Assembly: GCF_934630525.1 (NCBI RefSeq)
Contig: NZ_CAKTVX010000010.1
Span: forward strand, 1-64,000
Source of the DNA: an uncultured Slackia sp.
GTDB taxonomy: Bacteria > Actinomycetota > Coriobacteriia > Coriobacteriales > Eggerthellaceae
Length of the DNA stretch: 64,000 nt
Direction of reading: 5' to 3'
In this document: positions 43,982 to 51,048 of the stretch, piece after piece
Numbering within the stretch: position 1 is the first letter of the stretch
Layout: every line of letters begins with the position of its first letter
Notes under the pieces: generated by a model
Database searches by the model: none
What the model saw: the letters and a program-made list of their open reading frames with translations, nothing else
What the model was told of the DNA's origin: nothing
Translations under genes and position numbers: made by a program

Positions 43982-45064
43982 TTATTGGCAGCGCTCTTCG
44001 ACGGGCACGAACTCCACGCCATCGTAGCCGAAGACGGCGGGACCAACCGTGGCCAAGCCCTCGGGCGTGCGCCACTGCGGCGCGCAGGGAATGCCCAGCA
44101 CGATCGCGCGGCAGCCGTACTTCAAGGCTTCGCCCGTGATGGGCGTGAGCGTTTCACTATCGAACATGGCGATAAGGTCGGGCGCCGTGCACACCACTTC
44201 CCCATTGCGCTCCGCGATGAGGAATTCGTTCTGGAAACGTACATCGAGCACATCACCCTTGTAGGTATCCATGCCCTCCAGATGCACCAAACCGCGCGCA
44301 AAACCGCCGATGGTGCGGCGCTCCACGTCTTCGACCTTGCCACGGAACAGCTCCACCGCCCCAAGCGCCTCGCAAAGCTCGGAAATGTCACTGGAACGTT
44401 CGTCGCGTGCGCGGCGCAGAATGCGGCCAACGTTTTCGCACAACGTATAGGTGCCGGCCACGCTGTGCGCCTTGGCCTCGGCGCCCGTCATGCCGTAGCA
44501 CGCGAGAGAAATATTGCCGCCCATTTCCACCGTGGCACCACGGCACAAATCTTCGCCGCACTTATTCGTAGCCGCATGCACAAGCAGCGTATTGCCGCGC
44601 TCGTCAGCAACGCCAATGGGGCTCGCCGACTGGCCGTACATCGACCACGTCACCATTTGCAATTCAGGGAACGCACGGCCCATACCATCGGCATCGAGCA
44701 GCGGAATGTGGCGCTGCGCCGCAGGAAGCATAGGATGCAGCGAGTTCCAACCACCCGCTTCGGACGGAATGAGAGCATCGAAGGTATGCCCCACTTCGCG
44801 CTCAAGCGCCTCGAGCGCATAGACAGGCTCGGGGCCGGCGGGCACTTTTTCGACGAGCACCGTAGGCGCGCCAAGGCCCATCGACACCGCGACGCGAGCG
44901 TCATCGGACAATTCATCGAGCGTGAGCAGCGGAATGGGGCCATTGTCAGCCACGCACTGCTTCGCGATGAGAATGCCCACATAGGGGTTGCCACCGCCGC
45001 CCGATGCCATAACGGCTGCACCCATCGCGATGTCTTCAACTTCTTGTTCGCCCAAATATCTCAC
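43982..45064 (-). CDS. DUF917 family protein (second copy)
   Basis: A 360-residue DUF917 protein. The N-terminal half carries the family glycine loop ASGGGGNPYVG (20-30) and the LGAPTVLVEKVP and SEAGGWNSL segments. The C-terminal half contains GGFARGLVHLEG and the PDLIAMFD strand. DUF917 proteins are often encoded beside hydantoinase/oxoprolinase ATP-dependent subunits, and their chemistry is not established. The start is GTG at 45064, with AAAGGA nine bases upstream. It is about 45% identical by eye to the DUF917 protein at 47291-48388. AGTGCACT and AGTGCT repeats lie in its promoter region. Confidence 0.85.
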   Translation of the reverse strand: MRYLGEQEVEDIAMGAAVMASGGGGNPYVGILIAKQCVADNGPIPLLTLDELSDDARVAVSMGLGAPTVLVEKVPAGPEPVYALEALEREVGHTFDALIPSEAGGWNSLHPMLPAAQRHIPLLDADGMGRAFPELQMVTWSMYGQSASPIGVADERGNTLLVHAATNKCGEDLCRGATVEMGGNISLACYGMTGAEAKAHSVAGTYTLCENVGRILRRARDERSSDISELCEALGAVELFRGKVEDVERRTIGGFARGLVHLEGMDTYKGDVLDVRFQNEFLIAERNGEVVCTAPDLIAMFDSETLTPITGEALKYGCRAIVLGIPCAPQWRTPEGLATVGPAVFGYDGVEFVPVEERCQ

Positions 45065-45121
45065 GGGGCGTTCCTTTCACTCTAGTGCACTGTAGTGCTA
45101 AAGCGTTTCGATAAAGAATAT

Positions 45122-45142
45122 GAGTTGGGCCAAGCCCAACTC
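45122..45142 (-). terminator. Terminator-like hairpin after the hyuA-like transcript
   Basis: A perfect 9-bp stem GAGTTGGGC/GCCCAACTC with a 3-nt loop is followed in the minus direction by ATATTCTTTATC. It lies after all the repeat elements that follow the hyuA-like gene and 58 bp before the next DUF917 start. Confidence 0.55.
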
Positions 45143-45153
45143 AACTCGTCCGC

Positions 45154-45302
45154 CTTGCTTCGCCGTGACAGGCATACCTGCGATCACGGTTCGCTACCGC
45201 TCGCTTCGCTCGCCATGCAATCACCCGGCGGCGTTTCAATTACAAAGAAAAGGCACGTCTGAACGCCGACGGTTTAAGATAAGCCCGTCGCGGCGAAGCG
45301 AG
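45154..45302. repeat. Hairpin-family B, copy B3
   Basis: Short arms CTTGCTTCGCCG and CGGCGAAGCGAG (45154-45165 with 45291-45302) pair with one mismatch and enclose a loop with the family core CTACCGCTCGCTTCG (from 45194) and GAACGCCGACGG at its end. It is the most degenerate of the four copies. An inner GGCGTT/AACGCC pairing is possible. Confidence 0.65.
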
Positions 45303-45337
45303 ACGCCCCATCATTTCTGGAAGACCCGTTCGCACCA

Positions 45338-45553
45338 AAAGTCAGCGAGCATGGGTTGCGGCGAGTGCAACATTGAGGAAGCTTCCGCCATGGTCGTCTA
45401 TTTCGTCTTAGACCGTCGGTGTTCAAGCTTGAATTTCATTTCAATGTTAAACACCGCCAGGCGGACGCATAGCGAAGCCGAAGGCGAAGCGGTAGTCCGC
45501 CGTGGTCGTAGGCGAAACGGACGACCACGGCGAAAACGACAGCGAACGACGAA
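45338..45553 (-). repeat. 3'-UTR structured element A, copy 3, containing hairpin B4
   Basis: On the minus strand it starts just after the hyuA-like stop codon with TTTCGTCGTTC, close to the TTTCGCCGTTC of copy 1. It ends GCTGACTTTTGGTG, as copy 1 does. Its middle is replaced by hairpin B4 (arms 45388-45407 and 45511-45530, 16 of 20 paired; core 45468-45495 with CGCCTTCGGCTTCGCTATG on the minus strand). The composite suggests nesting of the two element types. Confidence 0.6.
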
Positions 45554-45558
45554 AGCAA

Positions 45559-47130
45559 TTAGATCTTCAGGTCGCCGACGGCTTTCACGCGCACGCGAGT
45601 CGCATTGCCGGGCAGGTAGGCCAACGGCACGTCTTCCACTTCGACAATCTGAATCGAATCGGGGTCGGCACCGGCCTTAATGGCCTCTTCGGTAGCCAAG
45701 CCCTTCGCGACCTCGAGCGTTTCGGCACGGCCAAGCTTGTCGAGCGAGAATACGCGCTCGATCTGGCCCGACACCTGGGAAATTGCGCTGCCCACGGCGT
45801 TTGCTTCGCCGAAGTTGTTCGGCTTAAGCACGCGGGCCACGCCTTCGAGTTCGCGAGGAACCAGAATGGAGCCGCCGCCAACGAGGATGACATCGATATC
45901 GCCCGCGCTCGTCTTCATGCGGTCGACGCAGTTTTCGACCATCTCGGTCATGACGGCCTGGGCCTTCTTCACGAGCTCCGGGTCCAAATCGGCCACGAGC
46001 GCAGGGTCGCCCACGCCTTCAGCAGCACCTGCTGCCACAACGATGTCGGTCGCGGTAAGCGTTTGGCCGCCGAAGCACAGCGCCTCTTTCGTCACGCGAT
46101 AACCCACCGAATCGGGGCCGACGGTCACGGTGCCATCTTCATGCTGGCGCACAATCGAGCCGCCGCCAAGGCCGATCGAAATAATGTCGGGCATGCGGAA
46201 GTTCGTGCGCACACCGCCGATTTCCACGGCAAGCATGCTCTCGCGCGGGAAGCCGTGCGTCAAAACGCCCAGGTCGGTAGTGGTACCGCCCACGTCGACG
46301 ACCACTGCGTCCTTCAAGCCCGTCAAAAACGACGCGCCGCGAATGGAGTTCGTGGGGCCGCACGCAATGGTGAGAATCGGGTAGCGCATGGCGTATTCGG
46401 CGCTCATGAGCGTGCCGTCGTTTTGGCACAGGTACACCTCGGCATCGGTGATGCCTTCGCCCGCAAGCGCCGCGATGAAGCTTTCCGACGTGGTTTTCGC
46501 AACGTCGACGAGCGCCGCGTTCAGAATGGTGGCGTTTTCGCGCTCAAGCAGGCTCACGCTGCCGATTTCGCTCGAAATGGAAATAGGGAAATCGTCGCCG
46601 AGCGCCTCGCGCATGATGGCCGCGGCGCGCGTCTCGTGGCTTGCGTCGACCGGCGAAAACACGCTCGTGATGGCGACGCTGTCGCATTCGCCCTTCACCT
46701 GGTTCGCAATGCGGCGCAGCTCGTCCTCGTCGAGAGGGGCGATTTCGCGGCCATCGAACTCGTGCCCGCCGCCCACGAGGAACCACTGGTCGTTGATGGC
46801 CGCACGCAGCTCTGCCGGCCAGTCGATCATGGGCTTGATGGCGCGCGTCGCAGGCGCGCCGATGCGAATCACGGCAACGCGATCGAGACGTTTGCGCTCA
46901 ACGATGGCATTCGTGCAGTGCGTCGTGCCGAGCATCGCGTAGCCGATGCGGGAACGATCGACGCCTTCGCCGGAAAGCACGGCCTCCATAGCGTTTTCGA
47001 TGCCGCTCATAACGTCTTCGGTCGTGGGGCTTTTCACAGCCGAGATAAGATTCAGGTTCTCGTCAAGAACAACGGCGTCAGTGTTGGTGCCACCAACGTC
47101 GATGCCAATGCGCCAGTCTTTGTTGGACAT
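45559..47130 (-). CDS. Hydantoinase/oxoprolinase family ATP-binding protein (HyuA-like)
   Basis: A 523-residue protein with the actin/ASKHA-type fold of HyuA and oxoprolinase A subunits. Nucleotide-binding segments are visible: GIDVGGTNTDAVVLD near the N-terminus, VVDVGGTTTDLGVL in the middle and ILVGGGSILVPRELEG late. In known systems HyuA couples ATP hydrolysis to ring opening of hydantoins, 5-oxoproline or similar, together with a HyuB subunit. No HyuB is present here; instead DUF917 genes flank it on both sides. The start ATG at 47130 has GAAGGG upstream. Confidence 0.88.
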   Translation of the reverse strand: MSNKDWRIGIDVGGTNTDAVVLDENLNLISAVKSPTTEDVMSGIENAMEAVLSGEGVDRSRIGYAMLGTTHCTNAIVERKRLDRVAVIRIGAPATRAIKPMIDWPAELRAAINDQWFLVGGGHEFDGREIAPLDEDELRRIANQVKGECDSVAITSVFSPVDASHETRAAAIMREALGDDFPISISSEIGSVSLLERENATILNAALVDVAKTTSESFIAALAGEGITDAEVYLCQNDGTLMSAEYAMRYPILTIACGPTNSIRGASFLTGLKDAVVVDVGGTTTDLGVLTHGFPRESMLAVEIGGVRTNFRMPDIISIGLGGGSIVRQHEDGTVTVGPDSVGYRVTKEALCFGGQTLTATDIVVAAGAAEGVGDPALVADLDPELVKKAQAVMTEMVENCVDRMKTSAGDIDVILVGGGSILVPRELEGVARVLKPNNFGEANAVGSAISQVSGQIERVFSLDKLGRAETLEVAKGLATEEAIKAGADPDSIQIVEVEDVPLAYLPGNATRVRVKAVGDLKI

Positions 47131-47290
47131 CGTGTCTATCCCTTCATATATCTATGCCGATGCGAGCTTGCGTAGCGCGTTGGAACCTACAAGCTTTCCA
47201 TTTCCGAAAACGACCGCCAAGCCGCTTCGAGAAACGTCAAACTCCGACACCTTCAACGCGCCAGAACCCCGCTGGCTCATCCAGAAAAAC

Positions 47291-48388
47291 CTACTGCTCG
47301 TTCGCGCTTTCGGCAACGCGCTCCTCAACGGGAACGAAGTCGATGTCGTAGCCGAAGTAACGGGGACCGGCGATTTCGAGGCCGCGCTCGCTGCGCCAAT
47401 GCTCATGCACGGGAATGCCAATGACCACGCCGCGCGCGCCGTATTTCATACCCTCAGTGGTAATGGGCAACGCCGTTTCAATGTCGAGCACGGCGATGAG
47501 GTCGGGGGCTGAGCACAGCACCTCGTCGCCCGACTTGGCGAGCAGATGCTCGTTTTGGAAGCGCAGCTCGCATTCGCGGCCCGCATAATCGTCGATGCCC
47601 GCGAAATGCGCATAGCCGCGCACGAAGCCACCCTCGGTTCGACGCGCGACGTCGTCAAGCTTGCCGCGGAACAGCTCGAATGCACCGAGCAAATCGAGAA
47701 TCACCGGCAGCGGATCGACGTTTTGCTCGTGGGCCTCGCGAATGGCGCGGCCGATTTGCTCGCAGTAGGTCGACGTGCCAGGAATAGAGGCCTTCTTGGC
47801 CTGGGCGCCCGTCATGGCGTAGTCGGCCATGAACACGCTGCCGCCCGTAGTAATGGCCGCGTTGCGCGAAAGGCGCTCGGCCCACGCATTATCAACGGCC
47901 TCGACGGTAACCACGTCGCCCTTTTCGTCGCACACCACAGCCGGGCACGCGGGAATGTCGAACAGCGTCCACGTCACATGGCGCAGCTCGGGAAACGCGC
48001 GGCCCATGCCGTCGCAGTCGACGATGGGCACGCCCTTGGCCGCAGCCACCTGGAACGGCAGAAGGGAGTTCAGACCGCCCGCTTCGAGCGGCATAATGGC
48101 GTCGAATTTACGGCCCAGGCGCTTCTCCAGCGCGTCAACAGCGCCTACGCCTTCCATGCCGTTGGGCACCTTCTCCACGAGCACCGTGGGCGCGCCCAAC
48201 ATGTGCGACGCGCAGACGAACGCATCATCGGGCAATTCGTCGAGCGACATCATTTGGAACGGGCCATATTCGTCAATCGCCTGAAGGGCCATGAGCTTGC
48301 CGATATACGGGTCGCCGCCGCCACCCGATGCGAGAACCGCGGCACCAACCGCCATATCCTCGACTTCGCGCTTGCCAATAGTGCGCAC
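47291..48388 (-). CDS. DUF917 family protein (first copy)
   Basis: A 365-residue DUF917 protein with the same landmarks as its paralogue: ASGGGGDPYIG (20-30), LGAPTVLVEKVP and LEAGGLNSLLPF. GTG at 48388 was chosen as start because AAAGGGGA lies upstream and it aligns with the start of the other copy. It is upstream of the hyuA-like gene on the same strand, with a gap of 160 bp. I see no transporter gene next to it. Confidence 0.85.
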   Translation of the reverse strand: MRTIGKREVEDMAVGAAVLASGGGGDPYIGKLMALQAIDEYGPFQMMSLDELPDDAFVCASHMLGAPTVLVEKVPNGMEGVGAVDALEKRLGRKFDAIMPLEAGGLNSLLPFQVAAAKGVPIVDCDGMGRAFPELRHVTWTLFDIPACPAVVCDEKGDVVTVEAVDNAWAERLSRNAAITTGGSVFMADYAMTGAQAKKASIPGTSTYCEQIGRAIREAHEQNVDPLPVILDLLGAFELFRGKLDDVARRTEGGFVRGYAHFAGIDDYAGRECELRFQNEHLLAKSGDEVLCSAPDLIAVLDIETALPITTEGMKYGARGVVIGIPVHEHWRSERGLEIAGPRYFGYDIDFVPVEERVAESANEQ

Positions 48389-48469
48389 GATGTTCCCCTT
48401 TCGAACGAAAACAGGGCGCCGAACCGAGTCGCGCCCCACGATCCACCTGGCACTACTTTACCGTATTAA

Positions 48470-48501
48470 AGCGAAAAAGCGGCCGACGAACGACCGCTTT
48501 T
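48470..48501 (-). terminator. Terminator of the molybdoenzyme operon
   Basis: AAAAGCGG/CCGCTTTT (48475-48482 with 48494-48501) is followed by TTCGC in the minus direction; counting the stem there are five Ts. It lies 22 bp after the torD-like stop codon. Confidence 0.75.
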
Positions 48502-48523
48502 GGAAGGGAACGTAACAAAGTTG

Positions 48524-49186
48524 TTATAGACGGGAAGCACTTTCAGAAGGAACCGCTTCGAGCAGAGCCCTGGCTAGCGCAAGCAGGCGTTCGAAATACC
48601 CATCCGGCGCGGCCTCACGCACCTTCGATGCGAAAGCGTCAATCCACGCGAGAGGATGGTCGTGGACGAACTCCACAATGCGCTCGTCGCTCCAAGGCTC
48701 GCCGTCGCATTCGCCGCCAGCTGCGCGCCTGTGGCACAGTTCCGAAAGATATAAAAGCTCGATGCCCATATGGTCTTCGTACTGGCGATTCTCGTTGTTC
48801 AGCTCAAGGCCGAGCTCGCGCAACAGGCCACGCATTTCGAAGGTGGGCTCGCCAAAACCGACGGTCACTTCTTGTGCGGCCTGGCCGTGCGCGCGATGCA
48901 TGGTTTCCCACGGCGCCGCCGCCGGCGAGGGCGGCCCCACGAACAGCTGCGTGTATTCGACGGCGCATATTAAAGCCGGGTCGACCCCATTGCGCTCGGC
49001 GCTCTTGGCAAACCCTTCGGCCCATTGTGCAAGGCCTTCCGTCGCCGCCGCAACCCGCCCGTCGTCGAAGGCGGGGAAATTCCTCCAAAACGATGGGTCG
49101 AGCCCGATGCTCGACGTTTGCGTCATGGGCGCAAGCAGCGAGTTCCCGCAAAACGCAAACGCCTCGGCAAGCTGTTCGTAGCTCAT
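48524..49186 (-). CDS. TorD/DmsD-family molybdoenzyme chaperone
   Basis: A 220-residue all-helical cytoplasmic chaperone. The signature EYTQLFVGPPSPAAAPWE matches the EYxxLFxGP motif, and YEDHMGIELLYLSEL is the second family motif. Such proteins bind the Tat signal of a specific Mo enzyme and hold it until cofactor insertion. It is the last gene of the operon that encodes a Tat-dependent oxidoreductase, its obvious client. ATG at 49186 was chosen because AAAGGG lies six bases upstream. Confidence 0.9.
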   Translation of the reverse strand: MSYEQLAEAFAFCGNSLLAPMTQTSSIGLDPSFWRNFPAFDDGRVAAATEGLAQWAEGFAKSAERNGVDPALICAVEYTQLFVGPPSPAAAPWETMHRAHGQAAQEVTVGFGEPTFEMRGLLRELGLELNNENRQYEDHMGIELLYLSELCHRRAAGGECDGEPWSDERIVEFVHDHPLAWIDAFASKVREAAPDGYFERLLALARALLEAVPSESASRL

Positions 49187-49243
49187 GACAAACCCTTTCT
49201 CGAACCTTGGGGCGCAGCGCGCAGCCGCGCCCCTACACAATAC

Positions 49244-50410
49244 TTACGCCTGCTGGCGGCCTGCCAGCAGCTTGCGCGACAGCGTGATGAACGCGAGCAC
49301 GCCCAGGGCCACCACGCCGAGCACCACCACAATTTCGACCCAGGTGGGGCTGTAGGTGCCAAGCGTCGCCCACACATCCATGCCCGAGGCACCGCGCGCG
49401 GCCGTCGAGCCGGAAATCACGCCGGGCGCGCCCGAGATGTTGAACGTAAAGAACGAGGTGAACAGCAACCACACGCGTTTACAGAACACACCCACGATAA
49501 CCAGCACGCACGACACGCCGACGAGCTTCATGTTTGCGCGGTTTTTCTCAAAAACCATCAGGCAGAACGGAATCACTAGGCCACCGATAATCTCGATCCA
49601 GAAAAACGGCGCGGTAATGCCCATGGCCATGATGCCCAGCGCCTCGGCACCCTTCGCACCGGGGTATGCCATGGTGAGGCATTCGCAGCCGATGAAGAAC
49701 GCGTCGATGGCGATGCAGGTGGCAAGCAGGCCGGCCAGGCTGGAAATGAGCTTTTTCTCGACCTTGAACAGGCCCGATTTGTTCAGTCCCATGAGCGACA
49801 GCAGCAAAAGCGCCAGGCCCGAATCCATGGCGGACGCCACGAAAATCGGCGCCATGATGGCTGAATACCATTCCTTGGCGAGCTGCAGGCCGAAGATCCA
49901 CGCAGTCACGCTGTGCACCAGAATGGCGATGGGCAGCGCGAAGCGCGACACGATAGACACCTTATGCTCGGCGCCAGGCTTCTTCGAGCACATAAACACC
50001 AAGTACACGATGTTGATGATGAGATAGCACGTGATGACGACCATATCCCACAGCAGGACCGACGCGGGGTTGGGCCCGGTAATAATGCGCCACACACGTT
50101 GAATGCCGCCCAGATCGATAAGCACGAACATGCCGGCGAGGCAAATGCACACGGTAGAACAGATAACCGCAGGCAGCGCCACTTTTTTATACTCGGCGAT
50201 ATGGAACACGCTCGCCGAGCTGGCCACAATAAGACCACCCGCCGACAGGCCCACGAAGAACATGAAGCAGGTAATATACAGGCCCCACGACACGCCGTTG
50301 TTCATACCGGTCACGCCGAGGCCGTTGATAAGCTGGTAGATCCACGCGGCACCGCCCGCCACCACGAAGGCGCCCAGGATGCCGTACGTCATCTTCAATT
50401 TGCTAGACAT
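49244..50410 (-). CDS. NrfD/PsrC-family membrane subunit
   Basis: A 388-residue polytopic protein with nine or ten helices of the NrfD type (GLYITCFMFFVGLSAGG near the N-terminus and LLWDMVVITCYLI in the middle). In Psr/Nrf complexes this subunit binds menaquinol and passes electrons to the FeS subunit on the outer face. It starts 10 bp after the FeS gene with GGAGG upstream. No heme ligands are expected in this family. Confidence 0.92.
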   Translation of the reverse strand: MSSKLKMTYGILGAFVVAGGAAWIYQLINGLGVTGMNNGVSWGLYITCFMFFVGLSAGGLIVASSASVFHIAEYKKVALPAVICSTVCICLAGMFVLIDLGGIQRVWRIITGPNPASVLLWDMVVITCYLIINIVYLVFMCSKKPGAEHKVSIVSRFALPIAILVHSVTAWIFGLQLAKEWYSAIMAPIFVASAMDSGLALLLLSLMGLNKSGLFKVEKKLISSLAGLLATCIAIDAFFIGCECLTMAYPGAKGAEALGIMAMGITAPFFWIEIIGGLVIPFCLMVFEKNRANMKLVGVSCVLVIVGVFCKRVWLLFTSFFTFNISGAPGVISGSTAARGASGMDVWATLGTYSPTWVEIVVVLGVVALGVLAFITLSRKLLAGRQQA

Positions 50411-50420
50411 TGCGCACCTC

Positions 50421-51038
50421 CTAATTGAAGTAGTGGACTTGCGGACGCGTACCCTGCTCTTCGAGCAGCACATAGGCATGGCGCTTCGCGATAACCTGCG
50501 AGATTTCGCTAGCCGGATCGTCAAGATCACCATAGATTCGAGCCTTTGCGGGGCAACATGCCACGCACATAGGTTCTTCGCCGCGGTCGGTGCGCTCTTT
50601 GCACAGCGTGCACTTCTCCATTACGCCCTTCTGTCTTGTTGGAACAGACGCGTCTCCGTATACAAAATCGGGCGTACGCTTCGGTTCGCTCCAGTTGAAC
50701 ACACGAGCGTTGTACGGGCAGGCGGCCATGCACATACGGCAGCCGATGCACTTGTCGTAGTCGATTTCCACGCGGCCCTTATCGTCTTTGTAGGTAGCAC
50801 CCGTCGGGCACACGCGCAAACACGCCGGGTTCTCGCAATGCTGGCACGCAAGCGGCGTATACACACGCTCAAGATTGGGGTACGTCCCCAAAGCACCGTC
50901 TTCCACATCGCAGCCCTCGGTGAGCACGCGATTCCAACGCATGCCGTCGGGCACGCCGTTCTGCATTTTGCAGGCGAACGCGCATGTCTGACACCCGATG
51001 CAGCGCGTTTGATTGATTGCTATAGCCAATTTCGTCAT
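50421..51038 (-). CDS. 4Fe-4S subunit (DmsB/PsrB-like)
   Basis: A 205-residue ferredoxin-type subunit with four [4Fe-4S] groups: CIGCQTCAFAC (13-23), CQHCENPACLRVC, CIGCRMCMAAC and the split CTLCK/CVACC pair. It lacks its own signal peptide and would be exported as a complex with the catalytic subunit. It links the Mo subunit to the NrfD quinol oxidase. It starts 10 bp after the Mo gene. Confidence 0.94.
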   Translation of the reverse strand: MTKLAIAINQTRCIGCQTCAFACKMQNGVPDGMRWNRVLTEGCDVEDGALGTYPNLERVYTPLACQHCENPACLRVCPTGATYKDDKGRVEIDYDKCIGCRMCMAACPYNARVFNWSEPKRTPDFVYGDASVPTRQKGVMEKCTLCKERTDRGEEPMCVACCPAKARIYGDLDDPASEISQVIAKRHAYVLLEEQGTRPQVHYFN

Positions 51039-51048
51039 CGTTTGTCAC

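Noticed and set aside
43725..44139. Small genes in the region after the DUF917 terminator
   Set aside because: The frames overlap the terminator or the end of the DUF917 gene, lack ribosome-binding sites and have no protein-like pattern.
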